Below are positions 15,708 to 26,000 of a stretch of 64,000 bases of DNA, piece after piece; positions within the stretch are counted from its first letter, which is position 1, and the number at the start of each line of letters is the position of its first letter. Origin of the DNA: Mycobacterium sp. E3198 (lineage in GTDB: Bacteria > Actinomycetota > Actinomycetes > Mycobacteriales > Mycobacteriaceae). The notes beneath the pieces were generated by a model that was given only the letters and a program-made list of their open reading frames with translations, was not told the DNA's origin and did no database searches. A program made the translations under genes and the position numbers. The stretch is taken from positions 1 through 64,000 of the forward strand of contig NZ_LZIS01000114.1 in the NCBI RefSeq assembly GCF_001667015.1. The letters run 5' to 3'.

Positions 15708-16759
15708 CCTATCGGGTCGTTCAATGGACGACCGGCAACGTCGGCAAGAGTTCGGTCCGGGCGATAGCCACCAACCCGACACTCGAGCTCGTCGGATGCT
15801 ACGCATGGTCGCCCGAGAAGGCCGGGCGCGACGTCGGCGAGCTGTGCGGGATCGCGCCGCTTAACGTGAAGGCCACCAACGACGTTGAGGCGCTGCTCGC
15901 GCTGAAACCCGACTGCGTGGTCTACAACCCGATGTTCGCCAACGTCGATGAGCTGGTTCGCATCCTCGGTGCCGGCGTCAACGTGGTGGGCACGGCCGGG
16001 TTCATCACCGGCCACTTCCTCGGCGCGGGACGCGAGCGCATCGCGCAGGCCTGCGAAGAGGGCGGATCGACCATCTTCGGCAGCGGCATCAACCCCGGTT
16101 TCATCCAACTCTTCGCGATCGTGTCGGCGGGGCTCTCCGACCGGGTGGACAAGGTGTCCATGCTGGAATCCGTTGACACCACCATCTACAACTCGCCCGC
16201 GACCGAAATCCCCATGGGCTTCGGTTATCCCATCGACCAGCCGGATCTTCGGGCCATCACCGAAAAGGGTTCCGGCATCTTCCGGGACGGCGTGTTGCTG
16301 ATCGCCGATGCCCTCGGTGCGGAGCTCGACGACGTGCGGTGCGAGGCACAGTACGCCCAGACCACCGAGGACCTTCACCTGCCCGGCGACTGGACGATCG
16401 CGAAGGGCTGCGTCGCCGGCGTGGACGTCCGTTGGAAGGGGATCGTCGGTGACCGCGAGGTCATCGAAATCCGCGGACGATGGCGCAAGGGGCAATCCTT
16501 GGATCCGGATTGGCCGCTGGACATGGGCTACACCATCGAGGTTCAGGGTCGACCGACGATCAGGACCACGCTGAGCTTCCTTCCGCCGCCGGACTTTCGG
16601 GGCGAGACGCTGGACGACTACATCATGCTGGGTCTCACCATCACCGCGATGCCGGCGATCACCGCGATACCCGCCGTCGTCGCGGCGGCCCCCGGAATCG
16701 CCACCTACAACGAGCTGCCACTGCTACTTCCGCGCGGAGTAGTTTGCGCCGATGCATAA
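15704..16759 (+). CDS. DapB-like NAD(P)-dependent dehydrogenase (copy 3)
   Basis: This 351-residue protein has the Rossmann motif [27 protein letters not shown] and the conserved GINPGF stretch. It is the third paralogue of the cluster. GTG 15704 overlaps the upstream stop, which ties it into the operon that begins at 11186. It differs from copies 1 and 2 in the C-terminal half, where a hydrophobic Ile/Ala-rich stretch ([18 protein letters not shown]) replaces the usual sequence, so the three copies probably use different intermediates. The substrate is unknown. Confidence 0.75.
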   Translation: MTYRVVQWTTGNVGKSSVRAIATNPTLELVGCYAWSPEKAGRDVGELCGIAPLNVKATNDVEALLALKPDCVVYNPMFANVDELVRILGAGVNVVGTAGFITGHFLGAGRERIAQACEEGGSTIFGSGINPGFIQLFAIVSAGLSDRVDKVSMLESVDTTIYNSPATEIPMGFGYPIDQPDLRAITEKGSGIFRDGVLLIADALGAELDDVRCEAQYAQTTEDLHLPGDWTIAKGCVAGVDVRWKGIVGDREVIEIRGRWRKGQSLDPDWPLDMGYTIEVQGRPTIRTTLSFLPPPDFRGETLDDYIMLGLTITAMPAITAIPAVVAAAPGIATYNELPLLLPRGVVCADA

Positions 16760-16779
16760 CTTTCGATTGGGAGACGTCC

Positions 16780-17196
16780 ATGCCTGAATCTCCGCTGCTT
16801 CATCACGTCGTGTTCGCGGTGGCACCGGAGCGGCATCCAACTGTCGCGCAAATGTTCGCCGACCTGGGGTTTGCCTTTGAGAATTTCCAGCTGACCGAAC
16901 TCGGGCTGGACATTCACCTCGACTGGACTCGCGGTATCGAACTGATCAGCCCCATCCCAGGATCGCCCGGGGAGGTGGCCGCTTCAGTGAATGAGTTTCT
17001 CGAGCGCCACGGCGACGGGGTGTACACGGTGGTGATCGGAGTTCCTACAGCATCCTCCGCTGGAGCCGTCGCCGAACGCTACGGCGCGACAACGCGATTT
17101 CGGCAGCACTTCGAGGGTGATGGCTCATATCTCGACGAGATCGACGTGTCCGTCTGCGGCCTGCCACTGACATTTCTCGCCACGGATATCCCGTGA
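16780..17196 (+). CDS. VOC-superfamily (glyoxalase-fold) protein
   Basis: This 138-residue protein begins LLHHVVFAVAPE, a typical first beta strand of the vicinal oxygen chelate fold, and has GIELISP and Val/Ile-rich strands later. Such proteins are metal-dependent lyases, isomerases, dioxygenases or epimerases such as methylmalonyl-CoA epimerase. The His in HHVVF and the Glu in GIELISP are candidate metal ligands. It lies 20 bp after the DapB-like gene and its stop overlaps the P450 start. The fold assignment is moderately sure and the reaction is unknown. Confidence 0.6.
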   Translation: MPESPLLHHVVFAVAPERHPTVAQMFADLGFAFENFQLTELGLDIHLDWTRGIELISPIPGSPGEVAASVNEFLERHGDGVYTVVIGVPTASSAGAVAERYGATTRFRQHFEGDGSYLDEIDVSVCGLPLTFLATDIP

Positions 17197-18434
17197 CCGC
17201 CGACCAACCCGTCGGCACGGCGATGCCGAGCGTATTCGACGCGGGCCTTCCGGCGCTCAGCTATGACGTCGGCGAATCACCGCACGACGTCTATCCCCGG
17301 ATCCGGGCGACGCAGGCGGTGGCGCCGATCGCGATCGGGCCGTTGGGCCCCGAAGTGCTCTCCTACGAACTTGCCCGGGCGATCCTTCGCGACCCCCGCT
17401 TCATAATTCCTCCCGGGATCCATCTCGCCGCGCACGGCATCACGTCAGGCCCGCTGTGGGACAGGGTGATCCGCAGCATCTTGTGCATGGACGGCGCCGA
17501 ACACCGTCGTCTGCGCAGCCTGGTGTCAAAAGCCTTCACCCCACGGGCAACCGCGCGGATGGACGAGACGATCCACGCGGTCATCAACGAACTCGCCGAT
17601 GCCGTCGTCGCGAAACGGGGTTGCGAGTTCGTCGGGGAGATCGCACGGCCGTACCCGATCCCGGTCATCTGTGCCCTGCTGGGCGCGCCGCGGGAAGACT
17701 GGCAGCTGTTCTCGAAATGGGCAGAGGACATCTTCAAGATCGTCAGCTTCGACTGCGACCTCGCCGAGGAAGAGCCGAAGGTCCTCAAGGCCTGGGACTC
17801 GTTCGACGAATACATCGACGGGATGATCGCCGATCGGCGCACAACGCTTACCGACGACCTGCTCTCGGAACTCATCCGGGCGGAAGACCGCGGCGACCGG
17901 CTCGATGCCGGCGAAGTCCGCATGCTGGCGTTCAGCATCCTGGTGGCGGGAACCGACACCACACGCACCCAATTAGCGGCCTCGATGGAAGTCCTCTGCG
18001 AACATCCGGACCAGTGGGCGCTACTCCGCGACCGTCCCGAGCTCGGAATGAGAGCCGTCGAGGAAACCATGCGTCACTCGCCGTCGATGTGCAGCACCCT
18101 GCGCAGTGTCACTGACAACGTCACAATCGGCGACTACACGTTCCCGGCCGGCACATTCATCATCGTGAACACCTATGCCGCCAACCGTGATCCGTCGATC
18201 TACGATGACCCCACTCGCTTCGACATCACTCGCGACGACCCACCGCCCATCCTCACCTTCGGCGGGGGCGCGCACTACTGCCTTGGCGCGAACCTCGCCC
18301 GGCGGGAACTCTCCGAAGCACTCAAGATTCTTGCCCGCCGCATACCGCATCCCCGCTGCACCGAAAGTCCGCCGTGGCGGCCACTTCTCGGCATGAGCGG
18401 TCCCACGCGCCTATCGGTCGAGTTCGATACCTGA
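17193..18434 (+). CDS. Cytochrome P450
   Basis: This 413-residue bacterial P450 has I-helix AGTDTT (252-257), ExxR (E291-R294) and the heme loop FGGGAHYCLG with axial Cys363. GTG 17193 overlaps the VOC stop as GTGA. It is the last gene of the ten-gene operon that begins at 11186, so it should be expressed with the MoxR/VWA/membrane system and share its pathway. A decayed copy of the same C-terminus (RPLLGMSGPT) lies at 20396-20467. No electron-transfer partner is encoded in the window. Confidence 0.9.
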   Translation: MTADQPVGTAMPSVFDAGLPALSYDVGESPHDVYPRIRATQAVAPIAIGPLGPEVLSYELARAILRDPRFIIPPGIHLAAHGITSGPLWDRVIRSILCMDGAEHRRLRSLVSKAFTPRATARMDETIHAVINELADAVVAKRGCEFVGEIARPYPIPVICALLGAPREDWQLFSKWAEDIFKIVSFDCDLAEEEPKVLKAWDSFDEYIDGMIADRRTTLTDDLLSELIRAEDRGDRLDAGEVRMLAFSILVAGTDTTRTQLAASMEVLCEHPDQWALLRDRPELGMRAVEETMRHSPSMCSTLRSVTDNVTIGDYTFPAGTFIIVNTYAANRDPSIYDDPTRFDITRDDPPPILTFGGGAHYCLGANLARRELSEALKILARRIPHPRCTESPPWRPLLGMSGPTRLSVEFDT

Positions 18435-18476
18435 GACGCGCGATAGGTGGCGTGCCCTACCAGCGTAAATGCGTAT

Positions 18477-18767
18477 TCAACTGCGCAGGACGCGCTGCCT
18501 GTACAGCAGGCTGATGTTGAAATAGGTCAGATAGGCAACTGTGGCGGCGACGGCGGCTCGACGAATACGAGAATTGAGCAGCGCGAAGCCCAGAGCCGCT
18601 TCGATGCTGCCGTTGATAAGCACGTGGGCGCGAATGCGGTCCTTGAAGGCCATCCGATTCACCGATTCGAACGCACTCGGGCACAGAAGGTGCGCCATAC
18701 CAGAGGCCATCAGCGCTAGGCCCGCGAACAAAGCCCATCTCTCCGATTCTGTACGTCCGGACTTCAT
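18477..18767 (-). CDS. Small four-helix membrane protein, DoxX-like
   Basis: This 96-residue protein has about three to four hydrophobic helices (WALFAGLALMASGMAHLL, VLINGSIEAALGFALL, VAATVAYLTYFNISLL). Size and layout resemble small DoxX/DUF4267-type membrane proteins; the family call is tentative. ATG 18767 overlaps the P450 stop as ATGA, so it is translationally coupled to the P450 at 18764 and probably serves it, for example as an anchor or redox partner. That role is only inferred from coupling. Confidence 0.55.
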   Translation of the reverse strand: MKSGRTESERWALFAGLALMASGMAHLLCPSAFESVNRMAFKDRIRAHVLINGSIEAALGFALLNSRIRRAAVAATVAYLTYFNISLLYRQRVLRS

Positions 18768-20071
18768 CGGGTCGACTTCTCGTGGAGAACGACGGGAAGG
18801 TGGGTTGGGCCACGCAGCGAGCTGTTGGTGGACCACGTTGTGGGTCCGGTGACCGAGATTCGTGACACGCGGTCGACGAGTTCGCGCAGGACGGCTTGTG
18901 CCTCCATGCGTGCGAGTGGCGCACCGAGGCATAGGTGTGGGCCGTAACCAAAGCCGACGTGGGTGCGTGGATTTCGGTCGGCGCGGAAGGTGTTGGGATC
19001 GTGGAAGGCAACTGGATCGCGGTTGGCCGCTCCGAATGACAGCAGTACCCGTGAACCAGATGGGATGGTGACATCGCCTACTTGGTAGTCGGCACGGGTG
19101 TAGCGGTAGAGGTTTTGGATGGGACTGGTGTAGCGGACATGTTCTTCGATGGCCTGCGGGATGAGGTCGGGGTTGGCGCGGATCATGTCGAATTGATCGG
19201 GGTAGTGGGCGTAGGTGTGAAGCATCCCCCCGAGAAGGTTGGTTGTGGTCTCATTTCCGGCGATCAGAAGCAAGATGGCGATGTAGAACAACTGGTTGTC
19301 CGTCAGCGCGCCATCGGTGCTGTGCGCCAACAGGCGACCGAGGACGGTGTCCGATCCCTTGAGGTGCCCTTCCGCCAAATGCTTCAAGAAATAGCGGCGC
19401 AGCGCTACTGCGGCCCGCATGCATCGCGCGGTATTCACAACGCCCTTCACCGTTGGAGTGAAGTTGATGATCTGGGTGCTGTCGTCTGACCAACGGCGGA
19501 AGTCGGCGATGTCGCTCTCCGGGACGCCGATGATGGCGGCGATCACACGAAGAGGCATCGGGATTGTCAGCCGCTGTACGGCATCACACTCGCCAGCAGC
19601 GATCATGTCATCGACGAGGTCGGCGGCAAGCTTGTCAATGATGCTGCGCCAACTCTCCAGAGCACCTTTGGTAAACGCCGGCTGGACTTGTTTGCGCAGG
19701 CGGCTGTGCTGCTCTCCGTCGGTGACCACAACAAGATCGGCGACCATGCGTACTCGGGTCACTCCGTGGCTGCTGGTCACCTGATCTGTGTCGCGTAGGG
19801 CTGCGCGGACATCGTCGAGTCTGTGCAGAATCCACGTGGCACGCCGGGGGTTGTAGTGAACGCGTCCGCTGCGATGCAGGGCGTCGTAAGCAGCGTGGGG
19901 CTGCGCTGCGACGGCCGCGTCCAACGGGTCGTAGTCGGTATTGATCGCACCCGTCCACCCGCTGTACCCACGTCTCCGTGTGCGGATCGCCGCAGACAAG
20001 TTCAGTCGCCCCGCAGAGATGAACGGGGACAACATCGCGGTGGCACCGTCACCGGGCTTTTCAAGCTTCAA
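18764..20071 (-). CDS. Cytochrome P450 (third in the block)
   Basis: This 435-residue P450 has I-helix AGNETT, an ExxR in EEHVR and the heme loop FGYGPHLCLGAPLAR. It has an N-terminal extension of about 30 residues compared with the other two P450s here. Its base composition is visibly less GC-rich than its neighbours, with many A/T third positions, which suggests recent acquisition. It forms a two-gene minus-strand unit with the small membrane protein and lies next to decayed gene pieces at 20272-20467, so this is likely a transfer junction. Confidence 0.88.
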   Translation of the reverse strand: MKLEKPGDGATAMLSPFISAGRLNLSAAIRTRRRGYSGWTGAINTDYDPLDAAVAAQPHAAYDALHRSGRVHYNPRRATWILHRLDDVRAALRDTDQVTSSHGVTRVRMVADLVVVTDGEQHSRLRKQVQPAFTKGALESWRSIIDKLAADLVDDMIAAGECDAVQRLTIPMPLRVIAAIIGVPESDIADFRRWSDDSTQIINFTPTVKGVVNTARCMRAAVALRRYFLKHLAEGHLKGSDTVLGRLLAHSTDGALTDNQLFYIAILLLIAGNETTTNLLGGMLHTYAHYPDQFDMIRANPDLIPQAIEEHVRYTSPIQNLYRYTRADYQVGDVTIPSGSRVLLSFGAANRDPVAFHDPNTFRADRNPRTHVGFGYGPHLCLGAPLARMEAQAVLRELVDRVSRISVTGPTTWSTNSSLRGPTHLPVVLHEKSTR

Positions 20072-20463
20072 GATTCAGCGCACCTTTCCCGACAGCACCC
20101 TGCTTAGCGTCGATACCGACCGCCCCGGCGGTCAATACCTGGCAGCGAAGTTGAGAGGCCCCGCGGGGGGACCGACGGGCAATGCCGCTCCCAAAATGGT
20201 CAGAAGCTGCGCATATAGATGAGACGTCCAGCCCAATATGTCTCGCGGTGAGAGAACGAATTTGCTGTGTATCAGTGGTGTGAAACGTAGCGACGCTCGA
20301 ACATGCCGCTGGCGTGGAACAACGGCACGGCGAGGAGTTGTGCTACGGGGTGCTCCGCGGTGCCGGGCGGTGTCTCGCCGAGCGCGATGGAGCTGAACCC
20401 GCCGTCGAGACCACTCCTCGGCATGAGCGGCCCAACCGGCTTGCACATCGGGTTCGACAACCC
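20072..20463. other. Gene-free junction with decayed gene pieces
   Basis: About 390 bp with no intact gene. The right part holds the P450 and ligase-like remnants listed separately. The left part (20072-20271) contains the upstream region of the third P450, and I see nothing else in it. The composition is mixed and less GC-rich. Confidence 0.5.
20272..20415 (-). pseudogene. Possible acyl-CoA ligase (FadD) remnant
   Basis: The minus-strand frame contains VAQLLAVPLFHASGMF, which resembles the VPLFHxxG motif of AMP-forming acyl-CoA ligases. It then stops at 20272 with no adenylation domain on either side. There is no start or ribosome-binding site. The match is short and could be chance, since it partly overlaps the P450 remnant on the other strand. 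Confidence 0.25.
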
Positions 20464-20467
20464 TTAA
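20396..20467 (+). pseudogene. Remnant of a cytochrome P450 C-terminus
   Basis: The + strand reads NPPSRPLLGMSGPTGLHIGF and ends at TAA 20465-20467. The intact P450 at 17193 ends SPPWRPLLGMSGPTRLSVEF, a clear match over ~20 residues. Nothing P450-like lies upstream, so only the tail survives. It overlaps the stop codon of the Rv2047c homologue on the other strand and marks the right border of the accessory block. Confidence 0.5.
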
Positions 20468-23049
20468 GGGGTTACATCAAGCACGTGAATTTCACCGGAC
20501 GTCCCGTCGACCTCGACGAGGGCACCCGGCGGCAGGGCCCGGGTGGCCCCCTGGACGTCCACCACGCAGGGGAACCCGAATTCGCGGGCCACCACCGCGG
20601 CGTGCGACATCGGGCCACCCAGCTCGGTCACCACCGCCGCGGCGTAGCAGAACGCCGCGGTGTAGCCGACATCGGTGACCTCGGCGACGAGGATCTCGCC
20701 CGGTTGCAGGTCGTCGATCGTCTCGGGCCGCACGATCCGCACCCGGCCCCGCACGCGGCCGCCGCACACGCCCACCCCGCGCAGGGTGTCCCCGCCGGCC
20801 AGCGCCGGCGCCGACGTCACGGACGGCTGCCAGCTCCCGCTGAACACCGTCGGCGGAACGACGCCGGCCAGCCGGCGCTGCTCGGACCGCCGCGCGCCCA
20901 CCAGCTTCGCGACGTCCGTTGGCAGGGCGTCGAGTTCGTCGACCAGCAAATAGAACACATCGTCGGCGCGCTCGAAGACCGCGGCGTCGACCAGCCGGCG
21001 GCCATACTCCCGCAGCAGACCACGCAGTACCCAGTTGGCCCGCACCACCTTGTCCCGCCGGATTTCGCGGTCCCGCAGTTGGCGCACCGCCAGGGCGGCG
21101 ACCGGCTTGGCGCGCAACGGAATCGCCGGGTGCACCGGCGCAGGCGCGGCAACGGCGCTCAGCGTCTTGGTCACCATGCGGACCAGCAACTCCGGATCGT
21201 CGGCGTAACTCGTCGACAGCATCTCGAGTTCCGCCGGGCCACGATGGCCGATCAACGCCAGCTCGGCGAGCACGGCGGCGTGAAATTCGGGCGCGTCGAC
21301 GGCCAGCTTGCCGATGCGCTCCCCCGGTTCGGCGAGCACGCGCAGCACGTTCGGGTCGCGTTGCGCCGCGGACACCAGCCGTTGCATCGCCTCCACCGAG
21401 CGCGCGCTGACCAGTTCCGGACCCGCCGACGGCGCGGTGTCGCGCCCACACAGGGCGCGCAACAACACGTTGTACGCCGCGCACAGCAGGAACGAACCCG
21501 CCGCCAGCACCCAGCCGTGCACCACATGGTCGCGCGCCAGCAGGATCAGACTGAGCAGCCGGCGGTCGTCGAGCCGGGTGGGATCGTCACCGGCGAGCCG
21601 CTCCAACCGATCGACGTCCGCGACGAAGGCCTGGGTGTCTCCGTCCGCACCGGCGCTCAGCCCCACCAGGTTCACGCCGAACACCCCGATGTTGCGCAGG
21701 GTGCGCAATCGCCTTCGGGCGCGGCCGGACTCCAGCGGTGGGCGGTTCTCCCCGAAGACCGGCAGGGACGCCATGCTCGGGCCGAAGAAGCCGCTGTTGC
21801 TGACCACCGTTGCCGGCTTGATGAACGGCACCGTCTCGGCCATGAAGTGCGCCGTCGTGATGGCGCCGTAGAGCCGGTGGGCGAACACCGCGACCATGCG
21901 CATGGCGATCTCGCGCTGGATCAGCCCCCCGGGGCGCAACCGCTCGGCGACGCACACGGCGCTGGCCCGCAGCCCGCGCACCGTCGCCGACGCCGACGAC
22001 GGCGAAAACGGGCCGGGCAGCGCCTCGGACAAGTTGGTCGCCAGGAACGTCGGGAAGCGCGGGTCTATCGGCGTGTCGAACTCGCCGTTGACCCCGATCG
22101 GTCCGGCCAACGCCGGCGCCACGCCGTCCCTCGCGGGCGCATCGACGGACGGCAGGTCCTGGATATGGGCCAGGCGCCAGGGCAGCGAAATCACCCGCCT
22201 GCCCAACGTGACCCGGCCGCGTACCGCCAGCGCCAGGTCTTCGACGCATTCGTCGGAGTTCCACGCCGGTTGATATCCCCATTCGTCGCGCAGCCGTGAG
22301 GTATCCATCAGCGGCGCGCTCCAGACCAGTTTCAGTTCGCCGAACGACGCCGGGCGCGGCCCGCGCAGCGGCACGATGCGGCGCCCGAGCGCGGTGGCGA
22401 TATCCCGGAAGGTGGGCGCACCGGGCGCGGCCAGGTTGACTGGGCCGCTAGGGATCTCGGCATCGACGACCGCGCGGGTGAGCAGCCGGAGCGCGTCGTC
22501 GAGGTGGACCAGCTGCACGCGGCGGTCCGGAGCTTCGTTGGGAAAGACCGGCAGGGCCAGCGCGCGGCGCACCCAGTTGTCGACGCCGCGACCGACGATG
22601 AGCGCGCACCGGATCGTCACCGATTCGGCGTCGGCGCCCGCCAGCAGCTCTTCGACGCGGGCCTGGTGCAGGCCGTCCGCGAATTGCGTTTTCGGCGCGT
22701 CGGTTTCGGCCAGCGGGGCGCCTGCCGCGCCGTAGACGTGCGCCGAGGACGGGAACACGATGCGCCGGGCCCCGGTCGCGGCGATCGCCTGGAGGACGTT
22801 GCGCGTTCCCCCGATGTTGACCTGCTCGCTGTTGCGTGCCCAGGCGCAATGCGCAATGACGTCCGCGCCGCCGATGGCGCGCTCGACCGCGGCGGCGTCA
22901 CGGATGTCCGCGGCGACGAACTCGGCCGCGCTCGGCCAACTTTCGGGGCGGCGCCGGGCGATGCCGACCACGTGGTGGCCCTGGGTGAGCAATCGGGCGG
23001 CGAGGCCGCGCCCGAGCACGCCGCTGGCCCCGGTGACCGCGATCCTCAC
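20464..23049 (-). CDS. NAD-dependent epimerase fused to PEP-utilising swivel domain (Rv2047c homologue)
   Basis: This 861-residue two-part protein begins with an extended SDR/epimerase domain (~1-290, nucleotide loop VTGASGVLGRG). The remainder resembles the C-terminal parts of rifampicin phosphotransferase and PEP synthase: a GHRGPAELEMLS segment (~600s) and a terminal swivelling domain with GGPMSHAAVV, whose His816 is the expected phospho-carrier. The ATP-grasp domain that phosphorylates this histidine in those enzymes is missing, replaced in effect by the epimerase. It starts 3 bp after the pks12 stop, so it is in one operon with pks12, as in M. tuberculosis. The reaction is unknown; a role with the Pks12 product is plausible. 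Confidence 0.8.
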   Translation of the reverse strand: MRIAVTGASGVLGRGLAARLLTQGHHVVGIARRRPESWPSAAEFVAADIRDAAAVERAIGGADVIAHCAWARNSEQVNIGGTRNVLQAIAATGARRIVFPSSAHVYGAAGAPLAETDAPKTQFADGLHQARVEELLAGADAESVTIRCALIVGRGVDNWVRRALALPVFPNEAPDRRVQLVHLDDALRLLTRAVVDAEIPSGPVNLAAPGAPTFRDIATALGRRIVPLRGPRPASFGELKLVWSAPLMDTSRLRDEWGYQPAWNSDECVEDLALAVRGRVTLGRRVISLPWRLAHIQDLPSVDAPARDGVAPALAGPIGVNGEFDTPIDPRFPTFLATNLSEALPGPFSPSSASATVRGLRASAVCVAERLRPGGLIQREIAMRMVAVFAHRLYGAITTAHFMAETVPFIKPATVVSNSGFFGPSMASLPVFGENRPPLESGRARRRLRTLRNIGVFGVNLVGLSAGADGDTQAFVADVDRLERLAGDDPTRLDDRRLLSLILLARDHVVHGWVLAAGSFLLCAAYNVLLRALCGRDTAPSAGPELVSARSVEAMQRLVSAAQRDPNVLRVLAEPGERIGKLAVDAPEFHAAVLAELALIGHRGPAELEMLSTSYADDPELLVRMVTKTLSAVAAPAPVHPAIPLRAKPVAALAVRQLRDREIRRDKVVRANWVLRGLLREYGRRLVDAAVFERADDVFYLLVDELDALPTDVAKLVGARRSEQRRLAGVVPPTVFSGSWQPSVTSAPALAGGDTLRGVGVCGGRVRGRVRIVRPETIDDLQPGEILVAEVTDVGYTAAFCYAAAVVTELGGPMSHAAVVAREFGFPCVVDVQGATRALPPGALVEVDGTSGEIHVLDVTP

Positions 23050-23052
23050 GGG

Positions 23053-26000
23053 CTACTCTTCGTCATCGTCGCGCAACGCCGCGTTGACCAGCGCGTCGAG
23101 GTCCATGCCCGCGATGTCCGTTTCGGTGGTCGCCGCGGGGGACGCGGGACCGCCGCTGTCGGCCTCGTTCGCCAACGCGAGCAGCAGTTCGAGCACGCCC
23201 GCCTGGCGCAGGCGCTTGACCGGAATGGACCCCACCACGCGCTGGATCTCGGCCTCGCCGGGCGCGGCGGCCGGGGCCTGCTGCTCCGCGCTGCCGACCA
23301 GCTCGCGGTACATGTAGCCCGCCAGCGCGGCCGAGTTGGGATAGTCGAAGATCAGCGTCGGCGAAAGCGCGAGCCCGGTCGCGGATTTCAGCCGGTTGCG
23401 CATCTCGACGGCGGTCAGCGAGTCGAAGCCCAACTCCTGGAACGCCCGGTCCGGATGGATGGACTCGGGGCTGGAGTTGCCCAGCACGGTGGCGATGTTG
23501 GACCGCACCAAGTCCAGCAGCACGTCCTGCTGCTCGTCTTCGGGCAGCCCCTCGAGGCGTTGCAGCAGGGCCGATTTCGACTTCGCCGCGGCCAGCGAGT
23601 CGTCCACCTGGCGTCGCGTCGGCGCGTTGATCAGGTCGACGAACATGGGTGGCAACGTGCCGTTGTCGAACTTGACGCGCAGTGCCGCCAGGTCGATGTG
23701 GGCGGGCAGCATGAACGGCTCGTCAACGATCAGGGCGGTGTCCATCAATTCCAGCGCCTCGTCGGAGGACATCGCGACGATCCCGTCCCGGCCGAAGCGG
23801 GCGCGGTCCGCGGCGCCCAGTGCGCCGGTCATGGCGCTGGCCTGATCCCACAGGCCCCAGGCCAGCGAGATCGCCGGCAGCCCCCGCTTGCGCCGGTGCG
23901 CGGCCAACCCGTCGAGGAAGGAATTGGCCGCGGCGTAGTTGGCCTGGCCCGACGCGCCCGCCAGCCCGGCCATCGACGAAAACATCACGAACGCCGACAC
24001 ATCGAGCTCGCGGGTGAGCTCGTGCAGGTTCCACGCCGCGTCGACCTTGGCGCGCAACACCGCATCGATGCGTTCCGGGGTCAGCGACGAGATCACCGCG
24101 TCGTCGAGGACCCCGGCCGCATTGATCACCCCGGACAGCGGTCGTTGCACCGGGATGTCGGCGAGCACCTTGGCGACGGCCTCGCGGTCGGCCGCGTCGC
24201 AGGCGACCACCTGCGCCTGGGCGCCGGCGGCGGTCAGCTCGGTCACCAGCTCCGCAGCCCCCGGGGCGTCCAGCCCGCGCCGGCTGACCAGCACGAGGTG
24301 GCGCGCGCCGTGCCGGGCCACGACATGGCGCGCCAGCGCCGAACCCGCCATGCCGGTGGCACCGGTGATCAGGACCGTGCCCGCCACCCAGGCGCCGGGC
24401 ATGCTCATCACGACCTTGCCGACGTGGCGGGCCTGGCTCAGGTACCGCAGCGCCGCGGGAGCGCGCCGCACGTCAAACCTGGTGACCGGCAACGGTTGCA
24501 GCACGTCCTCGCCGAACAGCGCCGCCAACTCGTCGAGCAGCTGGGCGATGCGCTCCGGGCCGGCCTCGAAGAGGTCGAAGGCGCGATAGCGCACGCCGGC
24601 GTGGTCGCGGGCGACGGCCTCGGACTCGCGGATGTCGGTCTTGCCCATCTCCAGGAACATCCCGCCGGGGGCGACCAGCCGCAGCGACGCGTCGACGAAA
24701 TCGCCGGACAGCGAGTCGAGCACCAGGTCCACGCCGCGCCCACCGGTGACCGCGCGGAACTTTTCCTCGAAGTCCAGGCTGCGCGAGTCCGCGATGTGAT
24801 CGTCGTCAAAACCCATGGCGCGCAACGTGTCCCACTTGCCTCGGCTGGCCGTCGCGAACACTTCCAAGCCGAGGTGGCGGGCCAATTGCACGGCCGCCAT
24901 CCCGACCCCGCCGGCGGCGGCGTGCACCAGCACCCGCTGGCCGGGCCGCGCGCCCGCCAGGTCCACCAGCGCGTAGCGCGCCGTCGCGAACACGACCGAG
25001 GCCGTCGCGGCGGCGGTGTGCGACCAGCCGGCCGGCACCTTGGCGAGCAGTCGCTGGTCGGTGGTGGCGATCGTTCCGGTGCCGTCCGGGAAGAGGCCCA
25101 TGACGCGGTCGCCCACCGCGAAACGTCCCGCGCCCGGCCCGATTTCGGCCACGACGCCGGACCCCTCGATGCCCATGACCGCGTCGGGGTCGGGATAGAG
25201 GCCCAGCGCGATCATCACATCGCGGAAGTTGGCGGCGATGGCCGACAGGGCGACCCGCACCTGACCGGGGCCCAGCGGCGCGTCGGCGTCGGGGATGCGC
25301 TCGAGCCGCAGGTTCTCGATGGTGCCGTAACTGCTCATGCCGAGCCGCCACGGCCCGTCGTCGGGCGGCACCAACAGGCCGCCGACGGCGCGGCTGCCGT
25401 GCACCCGCGCGGTGTAGACCGTCGCGTTGCGCAGCACGACCTGAGGCTCGCCCGTCGCCAGCACCGCCGCGACCGCGTCGGCATCCAGCGGAGCGTCGGT
25501 GTCGACCAGCACGATTCGGCCGGGATGCTCGGTCTGCGCCGAGCGCACCAGGCCCCACACCGCGGCGCCCGCCAGATCCGTGACGTCCTCCCCCGGCAAC
25601 GCCATCGCGCCGCGGGTCGACACCACCAGCGTCCCCGCCCCGTCGCGGGCCAACCACGACTGCAGCACCGGCAGGACCGCGCGCGTGGCCGCGTAGACCT
25701 CCGTCACGACGTCGCCGGTCACCGGTGCCGATTCGAACAGCACCGCCGAAACCTCGGCGGCATCGAATTCTGCCGTCCCCCAGGCCGACACCGAGACCGG
25801 CTGCACCGCGGACAGCGGCTGGGCGGACCAGATGACCTCGAAGAGTCGGTCCGGCCCCGAGCTCGACACCGCGGCCAGCAGCTGCTGATCGGTCACCGGC
25901 CGGGCGACCATCGACGCCACCGACAGCACCGGCAGCCCCAGCCCGTCGGCCAGCTCGATCGACACGGCCGACGGGCCCACCGGCACGATCCGCGCCCGCA

